Counted from the first letter of the stretch, positions 25,770 through 34,976 are shown. The stretch is DNA of 64,000 bases from Pelagibacterium flavum (GCF_025854335.1 NZ_CP107716.1:3341001-3405000), one strand, 5' to 3'. Notes: a model not told the origin generated them from the sequence alone. Numbers and translations: made by a program.

Positions 25770-25896
25770 GAACTCTCTCCCGTGCTCAGGTCTCGCCTTG
25801 TGGTGACGCCCATTGTACCCTCGGTGCACTTGCATGCCACGGCCAATGGACAGACGTTTTCTGCCGCATGCGCCCTCCGAATGCAATCGACAAAAT

Positions 25897-25943
25897 GGAA
25901 CATATATTCCGAATTGACAGTTTTTCGGAATTGATGTTTCAAT
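25897..25943. promoter_or_regulatory. IolR-type operator GGAA-N6-TTCC and iolC promoter
   Basis: GGAACATATATTCC (25897-25910) matches the GGAA-N6-TTCC IolR palindrome. Directly to its right a perfect TTGACA (25914-25919) and a weak TTCAAT (25938-25943, spacing 18) form a candidate promoter toward iolC. The operator lies 128 bp from the iolG start, so it can govern both directions. Confidence 0.65.
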
Positions 25944-25965
25944 CGAACCTGACTAGAGCTTGACC

Positions 25966-26057
25966 GATCCCGATTGAATCGGGCCGGCCGCTCCAAGTCC
26001 TGTTTCTGTCGCGAGATCGAACCGGAAAAGTCTCCGACTTTTCATGATCTCGCTCTA
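25966..26057. repeat. Palindrome and type 1 hairpin repeat in the iolG-iolC gap
   Basis: CCCGATT-G-AATCGGG (near 25969-25983) is a perfect short palindrome. At 26006-26057 a type 1 copy reads CTGTCGCGAGATCGAACCGG, then AAAAGTCTCCGACTTTTCAT and GATCTCGCTCTAG. It sits in the long 5' region of iolC, about 55 bp before the start, so it would be transcribed as part of the iolC leader. Confidence 0.6.
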
Positions 26058-26109
26058 GAAGGGCGGCGAATAATCGTCTCGAGTGCTGATTGAGGGAGGC
26101 CGGTGCGCC

Positions 26110-28023
26110 ATGGAAGAGAGGGAGAAGACGCTGGACGTCATCACCATCGGGCGCGCTTCGGTGGACTTGTACGGCCAGCAGATCGGCGCCCGGCTCGAGG
26201 ACGCAACCAGTTTTGCCAAATCGGTGGGCGGATGTCCGGCCAATATCGCCATCGGCACGGCACGGCTGGGGCTGGCTTCGGCCTGGCTGGGTCGGGTGGG
26301 CGATGAGGCCTTCGGGCGGTTCATCACAGAACAGATGGCGCGCGAGGGCGCCTCGACCGAAGGGATCATCACCGACAAGGACAGGCTGACGGCGCTGGCC
26401 ATTTTGGGTGTCGAGGACGACAAGCGGTTTCCGCTGATCTTTTATCGCGAGGACTGCGCCGACATGGCGCTGACCGAGGGCGATATTTCCGAGGATTTCA
26501 TTGCGCGCACCCGGTCGGTGCTGGTGACGGGGACGCATTTTTCGCGGCCCCATACCTCGGCGGCGCAAAAGATCGCCATGACCTTTGCCAAGGGCTATGG
26601 CGCCAAGGTGATCTTCGACATCGATTTCCGGCCCAACCTGTGGGGCCTGGCCGGGCATGGAGCGGGCGAAGAGCGCTATATCCGATCCCATACGGTTTCC
26701 GAACGGCTGAAATCGGTGCTCCCCCATTGCGATCTTGTCGTGGGCACCGAGGAAGAGATCCTGATCGGCTCGGGGGAGGCCGATCTGGATGCCGCGCTCA
26801 GGACGATCAGACAGGTCTCCTCCGCCGTGATCGTCCTGAAGCGCGGCCCCATGGGTTGCATCGTCTATGACGGGCCGATCCCAGAGAGCATCGAAGACGG
26901 GATCGTGGGCGAAGGATTTCCCATCGAGGTTTACAATACGCTCGGCGCCGGAGACGCGTTCATGAGCGGGTTCTTGCGCGGGTGGCTGCGCGGGGAGAAG
27001 CTGGAGACGTGTGCGACCTGGGCCAATGCCTGCGGGGCGTTTGCGGTGTCACGGCTGCTGTGTTCGCCGGAAATTCCCAGCTTTGAGGAATTGAGTCATT
27101 TCCTCAAGCATGGCAGCACGCACAAGGCGTTGCGCCGGGACGCGGCGATCAACCATATTCACTGGGCCACGACCGGGCGGCGGCGGGACTATCCGACCCT
27201 TAAGGCGCTGGCCATCGACCATCGGAGCCAGTTCGAGGAGATGGCGGAAAAGCTCGGAGCCGACCGCGACAGGATTGGCGCGTTCAAGCTGCTCGCTGTC
27301 GAGGCGGCGGCCAAAGTGGCCGATGGGCGCGACGGGTTCGGGATGCTGCTCGATGAGAAGTACGGCCGCGCGGCGCTGTTCGCGGCAGCCAAAGTGCCGA
27401 ACTTCTGGATCGGACGGCCGGTGGAATTGCCGGGATCGCGGCCGCTGAAGTTCGAGTTTTCCCAGGACATGGGAAGCCGGCTGATCGAATGGCCGGTCGA
27501 CCATACCATCAAGTGCCTGGCGTTTTTCCATCCCGACGACGCCGACGACATGCGGCTCGAACAGATCGAAAAGCTCGGCACGCTCTACGACGCGGCGCGG
27601 CGGGTGGGGCGCGAGGTGCTGATCGAGATCATTGCCGGCAAGAACGGGCCAATGGAGGCCGATATCGTGCCGCGGGTATTGACCGAGCTCTATTCGGCGG
27701 GGATCAAGCCCGACTGGTGGAAGCTCGAGCCGCAGGCCGACGCTGGCGCCTGGGCGCTGATCGACGAGACGATTGCCGCCAACGATCCCTGGTGTCGCGG
27801 CGTTGTGCTGTTGGGGCTGGACGCGCCCGCCGATGAGCTCGAGGCAGCGTTCAGGGCAACGGCAGAATCGAAAACGGTCAAAGGATTTGCCGTGGGGCGG
27901 ACGATCTTTGCCGACGCTGCGGAAAAATGGTTGGCTGGAAAGATGGACGACGCCGAGGCGATTGCCGATATGGCCGAGCGGTTCGGGGCGCTGGTGGATG
28001 CATGGGAGGTGCGCGGGCAATGA
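26110..28023 (+). CDS. iolC: Fused 5-dehydro-2-deoxygluconokinase and DUF2090 aldolase-type domain
   Basis: 637-aa bifunctional protein. Residues about 8-325 are a PfkB-type IolC kinase (DVITIGRASVDLYGQQIG at the start; NTLGAGDAFMSGFLRGWL with the catalytic Asp near 285) that phosphorylates 5-dehydro-2-deoxygluconate. Residues about 340-637 are a DUF2090 (IolJ-like TIM-barrel) domain (LKALAIDHRSQFEEM, VLIEIIAGKNGPMEADIVPRVL). It would split the phosphate into dihydroxyacetone phosphate and malonate semialdehyde. ATG 26110 follows GGGAGG. The stop overlaps iolD (ATGA), so translation is coupled. The fused form is common in this order and removes the need for a separate iolJ, which is absent here. 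Confidence 0.9.
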   Translation: MEEREKTLDVITIGRASVDLYGQQIGARLEDATSFAKSVGGCPANIAIGTARLGLASAWLGRVGDEAFGRFITEQMAREGASTEGIITDKDRLTALAILGVEDDKRFPLIFYREDCADMALTEGDISEDFIARTRSVLVTGTHFSRPHTSAAQKIAMTFAKGYGAKVIFDIDFRPNLWGLAGHGAGEERYIRSHTVSERLKSVLPHCDLVVGTEEEILIGSGEADLDAALRTIRQVSSAVIVLKRGPMGCIVYDGPIPESIEDGIVGEGFPIEVYNTLGAGDAFMSGFLRGWLRGEKLETCATWANACGAFAVSRLLCSPEIPSFEELSHFLKHGSTHKALRRDAAINHIHWATTGRRRDYPTLKALAIDHRSQFEEMAEKLGADRDRIGAFKLLAVEAAAKVADGRDGFGMLLDEKYGRAALFAAAKVPNFWIGRPVELPGSRPLKFEFSQDMGSRLIEWPVDHTIKCLAFFHPDDADDMRLEQIEKLGTLYDAARRVGREVLIEIIAGKNGPMEADIVPRVLTELYSAGIKPDWWKLEPQADAGAWALIDETIAANDPWCRGVVLLGLDAPADELEAAFRATAESKTVKGFAVGRTIFADAAEKWLAGKMDDAEAIADMAERFGALVDAWEVRGQ

Positions 28024-29864
28024 GCGAAACGATCAGGCTGACCATGGCGCAGGCCGTTGCGCGATTTCTGGCGGCGCAAATGACCGAGATCGATGGCGAA
28101 CGCGTGCCACTGTTCGGCGGGGTGTGGGCGATCTTCGGGCATGGCAATGTCGCAGGAATGGGTGAGGCGCTTTATGGTGTGCGCGAGAAACTGCCGACCT
28201 ATCGCGCCCATAACGAACAGGGCATGGCCCATGCGGCGATCGCTTTCGCCAAGGCCAGCTTCCGGCGCCGGATGATGGCGTGCACCAGCTCGGTCGGGCC
28301 GGGGGCGACCAACATGGTGACGGCGGCGGCGCTGGCGCATGTGAACCGGTTGCCCGTGCTGTTTCTGCCTGGCGATGTGTTTGCCAACCGGCGGCCCGAC
28401 CCTGTGCTGCAGCAGGTCGAGGATTTTGCCGACGGGACGGTGTCGGCCAATGATTGCTTTAAACCCGTGTCGCGCTATTTCGACCGCATCACGCGGCCCG
28501 AACAGATCATGCCGGCGCTGCGGCGGGCGATGCAGGTTCTGATCGATCCGGCCGATTGCGGACCGGTGACGCTGGCACTGTGTCAGGATACTCAAGCGGA
28601 GGCCTATGATTATCCGGCCCGCTTTTTTGCCGAGACTGTGCACACCCAGCGCCGGGTGCGGCCCGATGCCGACGAGTTGGCGCGAGCCGTTGCGGCGATC
28701 AAAGGCGCCAAACAGCCGGTTCTGATTGCCGGTGGCGGGGTGCTCTATTCAGGGGCCAGCGATGCGTTGGAGCGGTTTGCCGACGCCCACGATATGCCGG
28801 TGATGGAAACGCAGGCGGGGAAATCGGCCCTGCCTCATTCGCACCCGCTCAATATGGGATCGGTGGGCGTGACCGGGACAAGCGCGGCCAACGGGCTGGC
28901 GGAAAAGGCCGATGTGATCGTGGCCGTGGGGACGCGGCTGGCCGATTTCACCACGGGATCATGGGCGCTGTTTGAGAACCCCGACGCAAAGTTCGTGGCG
29001 CTCAATGTGGCGTCCGTCGATGCGGGCAAGCATGGGGCAATGCCGCTGCTGGCCGATGCGCGGGTCGGGCTGGACATGCTCGGCGAAGAATTGGGCCCCT
29101 GGCGGGCGCCGGAGGGCTGGCGGGGCGAAGCTGAAGAGCGGAAGCGCAAATGGCTGGGCGAGGCAGAGGCCGCGACAGCGGCAACCAACGCGGCCCTGCC
29201 CTCGGATGCGCAGGTGATCGGGGCGACCCAAAGGATGATGGGCGAGGCGATTGTCGTATGTGCGGCGGGGGGACTGCCCGGTGAGCTGCACAAGCTCTGG
29301 AAGCCGGAAGAACCGGGGCGGTATCACCTCGAATACGGTTATTCGACAATGGGATACGAGATTGCCGGCGGGCTGGGGGTCAAGCTGGCGCGGCCGGCGG
29401 ATGAAGTGGTGGTCATGGTCGGGGACGGCAGCTACATAATGGCCAATTCAGAGCTTTCGACCGCCGTGATGATGGGGCTGCGGCTGACCGTGGTGGTGCT
29501 CGACAATCGCGGGTTCGGCTGCATCAACCGGCTGCAGATGGCGACCGGGGGCGAGAACTTCAACAATCTGTTTGAAGACGTGCACAAGGATGCAATGCCC
29601 GAGATCGATTTTACCGGGCACGCAAGCGCCTTGGGTGCGCATGCGCAAAAGGTCGCGGGGATTTCCGAACTGGAGGCGGCGCTGGCCGAGGCGCGGAAGC
29701 GCGGCGGGGTCAATGTCGTTGTGATCGATACCGATCCGCTGGTGACCACCGAAGCCGGCGGGCACTGGTGGGACGTTGCAGTGCCGGAAGTGAGCGAGCG
29801 GGCAGATGTGCGCGCGAAGCGGGCGGAGTATGAGGAGCGGATAAAGGGACAGCGGATCTGGTGA
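28020..29864 (+). CDS. iolD: 3D-(3,5/4)-trihydroxycyclohexane-1,2-dione hydrolase
   Basis: 614-aa thiamine-diphosphate enzyme that opens the ring of the dehydrated keto-inositol to give 5-deoxyglucuronate. The start ATG overlaps the IolC stop by 4 bp. The N-domain has RAHNEQGMAHAAIAFAKA, carrying the ThDP-activating Glu, then SVGPGATNMVTAAA. The C-domain has the GDG ThDP/Mg motif VVMVGDGSYIMANSELS. Length and sequence fit IolD. It is followed by a 154-bp inverted-repeat element, then iolE. Confidence 0.92.
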   Translation: MSETIRLTMAQAVARFLAAQMTEIDGERVPLFGGVWAIFGHGNVAGMGEALYGVREKLPTYRAHNEQGMAHAAIAFAKASFRRRMMACTSSVGPGATNMVTAAALAHVNRLPVLFLPGDVFANRRPDPVLQQVEDFADGTVSANDCFKPVSRYFDRITRPEQIMPALRRAMQVLIDPADCGPVTLALCQDTQAEAYDYPARFFAETVHTQRRVRPDADELARAVAAIKGAKQPVLIAGGGVLYSGASDALERFADAHDMPVMETQAGKSALPHSHPLNMGSVGVTGTSAANGLAEKADVIVAVGTRLADFTTGSWALFENPDAKFVALNVASVDAGKHGAMPLLADARVGLDMLGEELGPWRAPEGWRGEAEERKRKWLGEAEAATAATNAALPSDAQVIGATQRMMGEAIVVCAAGGLPGELHKLWKPEEPGRYHLEYGYSTMGYEIAGGLGVKLARPADEVVVMVGDGSYIMANSELSTAVMMGLRLTVVVLDNRGFGCINRLQMATGGENFNNLFEDVHKDAMPEIDFTGHASALGAHAQKVAGISELEAALAEARKRGGVNVVVIDTDPLVTTEAGGHWWDVAVPEVSERADVRAKRAEYEERIKGQRIW

Positions 29865-29871
29865 AGGGCAG

Positions 29872-30025
29872 AAAGGCCCCCTCACCCGGCGCATTCGCGC
29901 CGACCTCTCCCCCAAGGGAGAGGTAAGCCTGGCGCAGACGCTCTGCTTCAGGATACGAAAATGGAGCCCAGTTCCACCTCTCCCTCTGGGGGAGAGGTCG
30001 CCGCAAAGCGGCGGGTGGGGCCTTT
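29872..30025. repeat. Inverted-repeat element, type 3, between iolD and iolE
   Basis: A roughly 50-bp left end (AAAGGCCCCCTCACCCGGCG..., then CTCTCCCCCAAGGGAGAGGT) is matched by an inverted right end (CCACCTCTCCCTCTGGGGGA ... GGGGCCTTT), around an unrelated 48-bp centre. It lies inside the iol operon, so it would be transcribed as a long hairpin. Similar elements occur at 49512 and, halved, at 30965. Confidence 0.7.
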
Positions 30026-30051
30026 GAGATGAACGGAAAGAACGAGGAAAA

Positions 30052-30945
30052 ATGATCCGGATCGGTGCGAACCCTATCGGGTGGTCCAATGACGACATGA
30101 TCGAGATTGGCGGGGAGACGCCGCTGGAGGTGTGTCTGGCCGAGGCCAGGGAGGCCGGGTTTACCGGGATGGAGCTGGGCAACAAGTTTCCGCGCCAGAC
30201 CGAGGCGCTGCGGCCCGTGCTCGATGCGCATGGGCATCGGCTGGTTTCGGGGTGGTATTCGACCGAGCTTCTGGTTCGCGACGAGAATGCCGAGATCGAG
30301 GCGGCTGCGGCGCATGCGAGCCTGCTGGCTGACATGGGCTGCACTGTGATGATCGTGTGCGAGACATCGAACGCTATCCACGGGCAGATGGAAACGCCGC
30401 TGTCGGAGCGTCCGGTATTGCCTCATGACGTCTGGGCCCGGTTCGGGATGCGGCTGACGGCATTCGCCCTGAAGCTGAAGCAGGCTTACGGGCTCGATCT
30501 TGTCTATCACCACCACATGGGAACGATCGTCCAGACCGAAGCCGAGATCGACCGGCTGATGGCTTCAACGGGCGATGCTGTGCATCTGCTGCTCGATACG
30601 GGGCACGTGACCTGGGGCGGGGGCGACCCGGCGCGGGTGGCGCGCAACCATTTCTCCCGCATCGCGCATGTGCACACCAAGGACGTGCGGGCCGATGTGA
30701 TGCTGAAATCGAACTCGGAGGACTGGAGCTTTCTCAAATCGGTGCTGGCCGGGGTCTATACCGTGCCCGGTGACGGACTGATCGACTTTTCCTCTGTGTT
30801 TGCCGCGCTCAAGGGCTATGAGGGCTGGGTGGTTGTCGAGGCCGAACAGGATCCCGAAAAGGCCCATCCGCTGACCTATGCGAAAATGGGGTATGGCCAT
30901 TTGCGCGGTGAGTTGGAGCGGGCCGGGTTCGAGGTGGCGGCTTAG
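30052..30945 (+). CDS. iolE: Inosose (2-keto-myo-inositol) dehydratase
   Basis: 297-aa TIM-barrel (xylose-isomerase-like) enzyme that dehydrates 2-keto-myo-inositol to the trione substrate of IolD. Start ATG 30052 has GAGGAAAA before it. IRIGANPIGWSNDDMIEIGG is the IolE N-terminus. LVYHHHMGTIVQTEAEIDRLM and LLLDTGHVTWGGGDP carry metal-binding His and Asp residues; RIAHVHTKDVR and VVVEAEQDPEKAHPL complete the site. It is the third gene in the iolC-D-E-B order, after a type 3 repeat. Confidence 0.92.
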   Translation: MIRIGANPIGWSNDDMIEIGGETPLEVCLAEAREAGFTGMELGNKFPRQTEALRPVLDAHGHRLVSGWYSTELLVRDENAEIEAAAAHASLLADMGCTVMIVCETSNAIHGQMETPLSERPVLPHDVWARFGMRLTAFALKLKQAYGLDLVYHHHMGTIVQTEAEIDRLMASTGDAVHLLLDTGHVTWGGGDPARVARNHFSRIAHVHTKDVRADVMLKSNSEDWSFLKSVLAGVYTVPGDGLIDFSSVFAALKGYEGWVVVEAEQDPEKAHPLTYAKMGYGHLRGELERAGFEVAA

Positions 30946-30964
30946 GCCAATTGCCGGCTCGGAA

Positions 30965-31120
30965 GGGGCCTCTCACCCCAACCCTTTGCCCCAAAGGAGA
31001 GGGAGCGGGCCGGCGGGAAATCTGGCCGCCGGGGTTGCCGGGGCAGTGACGGGAGGAGAGGCGGCGGCAGGAGCCGCGAGCGCTGCCGGTTACCGGGTCC
31101 CGGATCAAGTCCGGGATGAC
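30965..31120. repeat. Half type 3 repeat plus type 2 palindrome before iolB
   Basis: 30965-31005 is a half copy of the type 3 element (GGCCTCTCACCCCAACCCTT, then TGCCCCAAAGGAGAGGGAG). At 31082-31120 a type 2 copy has the core GTCCCGG-ATCAAGT-CCGGGATGAC. Between them lies a short GC-rich stretch without features. The 239-bp gap is within the iol operon. Confidence 0.55.
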
Positions 31121-31184
31121 GATGAATTTTTGGACGGCGGGGCGTTGAGAGGCTGGGGGCCGGCAAAGAGAAAAGGAAAGCAAC

Positions 31185-31982
31185 ATGTCTGAACTGCTCG
31201 TCAAGCCATCGGGGGACAGTGGCAAACTTATCGACATAACACCGCAGAGCGCCGGGTGGCGGTATGTGGGGTTTGCGTTGCACAAGCTCGGAGCCGGGGA
31301 GAGCGTTTCGGACGTCACGGGAGACCGGGAGGTCTGTCTGGTTTTCGTTTCCGGCTCAGGCCGGGTCAGTGCGGGCGGAGAGGCGCTGGGCACGATGGGC
31401 GGGCGAAAGAGCCCGTTCGACGGCAAGCCGGCGGCTGTCTATGTGCCGGGCAATAGCGACTGGTCGGTGACGGCCGAGACCGATCTGGAGCTGGCGGTGT
31501 GTTCGGCCCCTGCCCTGACCGAGCGCGCCGTGACCGTCATCTCGCCCGATGCCATGAGCCAGGAGGTGCGCGGCAAGGGCACCAATGTGCGTCATGTCAC
31601 CAACATCCTGCCCGAAACCGACGGAGTGGCCGACAGCCTTCTGGTGGTCGAGGTGATAACGCCGGGCGGGCACACATCGTCCTATCCGCCGCACAAGCAC
31701 GACCGGGACGCATTGCCGGAAGAATCCTATCTCGAGGAAACCTATTATCACCGGCTCAACCCCCATCAGGGTTTCGCCTTCCAGCGGGTCTATACCGACG
31801 ACCGCTCGCTCGATGAAACTCTACTGATCGAGGACGGTGTGACCACACTGGTGCCCAAGGGGTATCACCCCTGCGCGGCGATCCACGGGTATGATCTTTA
31901 CTATCTCAATGTGATGGCCGGGCCGCACAGAACCTGGAAGTTTCACAATCAGCCCGAGCACGAATGGCTGCTTGGGGCGTGA
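31185..31982 (+). CDS. iolB: 5-deoxy-glucuronate isomerase
   Basis: 265-aa cupin enzyme that isomerises 5-deoxyglucuronate to 5-dehydro-2-deoxygluconate, the IolC substrate. Start ATG 31185 follows AAAGGAAAGC. The cupin metal site is visible in YPPHKHDRDALPEESYLEETYYHRLNP (His, His, Glu) and in KGYHPCAAIHGYDLYYLNVM. It is last in the iol operon; no clear terminator follows before the repeat at 32038. Confidence 0.92.
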   Translation: MSELLVKPSGDSGKLIDITPQSAGWRYVGFALHKLGAGESVSDVTGDREVCLVFVSGSGRVSAGGEALGTMGGRKSPFDGKPAAVYVPGNSDWSVTAETDLELAVCSAPALTERAVTVISPDAMSQEVRGKGTNVRHVTNILPETDGVADSLLVVEVITPGGHTSSYPPHKHDRDALPEESYLEETYYHRLNPHQGFAFQRVYTDDRSLDETLLIEDGVTTLVPKGYHPCAAIHGYDLYYLNVMAGPHRTWKFHNQPEHEWLLGA

Positions 31983-32037
31983 GGCTGAACCGGCATTTAT
32001 GCGGGAGGCTCCGACCCGCCAAACCCACCATTTGTCA

Positions 32038-32133
32038 ACCCGGCCTTTGGGCCGGGGGCCTGTATGCTCAGCGTCCGAGATGGAGCCGTCGACGCTGAGT
32101 GTACTGGATCCCGGCTCAAAGGCCGGGATGACG
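32038..32133. repeat. Type 2 palindrome pair
   Basis: ACCCGGCCTTTGGGCCGGG at the left, CTCAGCGTC...GACGCTGAG in the middle, and TACTGGATCCCGGCTCAAAG plus GCCGGGATGAC at the right. The outer arms are cousins of the same repeat in opposite orientation. It lies in the 303-bp gap after iolB, together with nothing else recognisable. Confidence 0.6.
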
Positions 32134-32285
32134 TCGGGTGAGGTGTTGGGGGTTGTTACGGTCTTGCTGGCCTTGCCCGCCGATCGCCTGGAAAGTCAGC
32201 AAACGATGGCGTTTAAAGGGCGTGTTAAGCCCTTGGCCGTAACAGTTTCCCGTAGCGAAAACGTCGGTGCGGGGGGCAAGGCACT

Positions 32286-34964
32286 TTGGCAGGCACGATT
32301 CAAAGCAGGTTGAAACAATTGGGGCGGGTGCTCGTACGCGCCAGCAACATACCTGCGTTGATGGCCGTCATCGTGATCACCGTGGCGATGGGATTTGCCG
32401 AGTATCAGAACCGGGAGATCTTTGCGCAATCCCAGCGCGCCATGGTGCTCGACAAGCTCGGCTTGGTGCGGGCCCGGCTCGAGGGGAACGTCAACTCCAA
32501 CCTGCAACTGATCCACGGCCTTGTCGGCGCGATCACCACCGAACCCTATATGGGACAGAGGCGGTTTTCCCGGCTTGCCGCTTACCTGTTCGACCAAAGC
32601 AGCCAGATCAGCAATATCGCGGCGGCGCCCGATTTCGTGGTGCGCATGGTCTATCCGGTGGCCGGAAACGAAGCGGCGCTGGGGCTCGACTACCGAAACA
32701 ATGCCGAACAACGCGATGCGGCGATGCAGGCGCGGGACACGCGGGAAATCGTTCTGGCCGGGCCGGTGCATCTGGTGCAGGGCGGGCGCGGCTTTATCGG
32801 GCGGTACCCGGTCTATTACGACAACGCTGCGGGCGAGGAGCGCTTCTGGGGCATCGTTTCAGCGGTGATCGATGCCGACAAGCTCTATGCCGACAGCGGC
32901 CTTGACACGATAGCAAGCGATATCTCCATCGCCATTTCCGGTCGCGACGGGCAGGCCGACAACGAGGCCGTCTTCTATGGCGACGCCGCGGTGCTGGAAA
33001 GCGATCCGGTACGCGCGGAAGTCTTGCTGCCGTCGGGAAACTGGATCATCTCGGCCATCCCAAGCCAGGGCTGGGGCGCCAGCCCGCCCAATACGGCCCT
33101 GTTGCGGATCGGAATGGCGCTGGCGGCGGCGCTGATCCTGGTGCCGATCGTGCTCTTGGGCCGGCTCAACGAAGAACGCCGGCGGCGGATGATCGAACAG
33201 CGGCGGCGCGAGGCCGAATTGTCGCGGCTGTCGCGCCGGCTGGAGCTGGCACTGGCCACCTCGCAGGTCGGCGTTTGGGAGATGAACATTTCCAACGGGG
33301 CGCTGTCCTGGGACGACCGGATGAACGAGCTTTACGGCTATGAGCCGGACGGCGGGGGGCGTGACTACACTCATTGGCGCGACAGGCTGCATCCGGACGA
33401 TCTGGAACGCGCCGAGCGTGACTTCAACGAATCCATCCGTTCAGGCAGCCAGTATTTCTCCAACTATCGGATCATGACCCCCGAGGGCGAAACGCGGCAC
33501 ATCAGGGCCATAGGCTCGGTCTATCAGGACCCGGGCGCCGCTCCGCGCATTCTGGGGGTCAATTGGGACGCAACGCCCGACGCCAAGCTGTCCGAGGCCC
33601 TGATGCGGGCCAAGACGCAGGCAGAGGCGAAAAATTTCGAGCTCGAAACCGCCAAGGCGCGCATCGAGCACAACGCCATGCACGACCCGCTGACCGGGCT
33701 GCCCAACCGGCGCTATCTCGATGAAATCCTCGACATGCACACCAAGCGCAGCGCGCGCGATGGCGGGTATGTCTCGATCCAGCATATCGACCTGGACCGC
33801 TTCAAGCAGATCAACGACACGCTGGGCCACGCGGCGGGTGACGCCATGCTGATCCATGCCTCCGAGGTGCTCAAGGGCTCGGTTCGGCCCTCTGATTTCG
33901 TCGCGCGGATCGGCGGCGATGAATTCGTGATCCTGTGCATCGGGGAAAAATCGGACGCCGAACTGCGCGCGATGGCCGAGCGGATCATCGCCGCGATGCG
34001 CAAGCCGGTTTCCTATCAGGGCCATGAATGCCGGTTCGGCGTATCGATCGGGATCGCCGGGGGTGATGTTTCAACGACGCCGGCCAAGCAGGTGCTGGTC
34101 AATGCCGACATCGCGCTTTATCGGGCAAAGGAACGCGGGCGGAACCGTGCGGAGTTCTTCTCGGAAGAATTGCAGGCCGAAATCGTCACCGCCAAGCGGA
34201 TCGCCGACGACATTCTGGCGGGGCTCGAGAACAACGAATTCATCGCCTTCTACCAGCCGCAGGTGGACGCAAAGACTCTCGATATCGTGGGCATGGAGGC
34301 GCTGGCGCGCTGGAACCATCCGATCAAGGGGCTGTTGGCGCCCGATGCCTTCATGGCGATTGCCGAGGACCTCAACGTGGTCGCCGCCATCGACAAGCTG
34401 ATCCTCGAACAGGCGCTGGCCCAGCACAAGAAGTGGAAGGCCGCGGGGCTCGACGTGCCGCGTGTTTCGGTCAACGTCTCGGCGCGGCGGCTCAACGACG
34501 AAGGGCTGATCGGAACCCTCAAGGCGCTCGATATCGAGCGGGGGACCGTCTCGTTTGAATTGATCGAATCGATCTATCTCGACGAGCGCGATACGCTGGT
34601 CTCGTTCAATATCGACCAGATCAAGGATCTTGGGATCGATATCGAGATCGACGATTTCGGCACCGGGTATGCTTCGATCGTTTCGCTTCTGCAGCTGCGC
34701 CCGACGCGGCTCAAGATCGACCGGCAACTGGTCATGCCGATCACCAGTTCGCCCGGCCAGCGCCGGCTGGTCGGCTCGATCATCGAGATCGGCGCGTCGC
34801 TGGGCATCGAGGCGATTGCCGAGGGTGTGGAGAGCTTCGAGCACGCGAAAATCCTCGCCGATATGGGCTGTTCGGCCTTGCAGGGCTACGCCATCGCCCG
34901 CCCCATGGACGGCGACGCGGTGACCCAGTTCATAACAAGCCAAAGCTGGCGCAAGGCGAGCTAG
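32286..34964 (+). CDS. CHASE-PAS-GGDEF-EAL cyclic di-GMP protein
   Basis: 892-aa membrane protein that can both make and break c-di-GMP. The start is probably TTG 32286 (AAGG about 6 nt before), because later starts would cut the first membrane helix (about residues 25-43). A periplasmic CHASE domain (about 70-215) is followed by a second helix (about 270-292), a PAS domain (about 315-430), GGDEF (about 460-620) and EAL (about 635-885). The active site GGDEF is intact with an inhibitory I-site RPSD five residues before. EAL motifs EALARW, ELIE, DDFGTGYASI and EGVE are present. Both activities are therefore possible; the signal and target are unknown. Monocistronic. Confidence 0.88.
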   Translation: MAGTIQSRLKQLGRVLVRASNIPALMAVIVITVAMGFAEYQNREIFAQSQRAMVLDKLGLVRARLEGNVNSNLQLIHGLVGAITTEPYMGQRRFSRLAAYLFDQSSQISNIAAAPDFVVRMVYPVAGNEAALGLDYRNNAEQRDAAMQARDTREIVLAGPVHLVQGGRGFIGRYPVYYDNAAGEERFWGIVSAVIDADKLYADSGLDTIASDISIAISGRDGQADNEAVFYGDAAVLESDPVRAEVLLPSGNWIISAIPSQGWGASPPNTALLRIGMALAAALILVPIVLLGRLNEERRRRMIEQRRREAELSRLSRRLELALATSQVGVWEMNISNGALSWDDRMNELYGYEPDGGGRDYTHWRDRLHPDDLERAERDFNESIRSGSQYFSNYRIMTPEGETRHIRAIGSVYQDPGAAPRILGVNWDATPDAKLSEALMRAKTQAEAKNFELETAKARIEHNAMHDPLTGLPNRRYLDEILDMHTKRSARDGGYVSIQHIDLDRFKQINDTLGHAAGDAMLIHASEVLKGSVRPSDFVARIGGDEFVILCIGEKSDAELRAMAERIIAAMRKPVSYQGHECRFGVSIGIAGGDVSTTPAKQVLVNADIALYRAKERGRNRAEFFSEELQAEIVTAKRIADDILAGLENNEFIAFYQPQVDAKTLDIVGMEALARWNHPIKGLLAPDAFMAIAEDLNVVAAIDKLILEQALAQHKKWKAAGLDVPRVSVNVSARRLNDEGLIGTLKALDIERGTVSFELIESIYLDERDTLVSFNIDQIKDLGIDIEIDDFGTGYASIVSLLQLRPTRLKIDRQLVMPITSSPGQRRLVGSIIEIGASLGIEAIAEGVESFEHAKILADMGCSALQGYAIARPMDGDAVTQFITSQSWRKAS

Positions 34965-34976
34965 CCCCCACCATCG

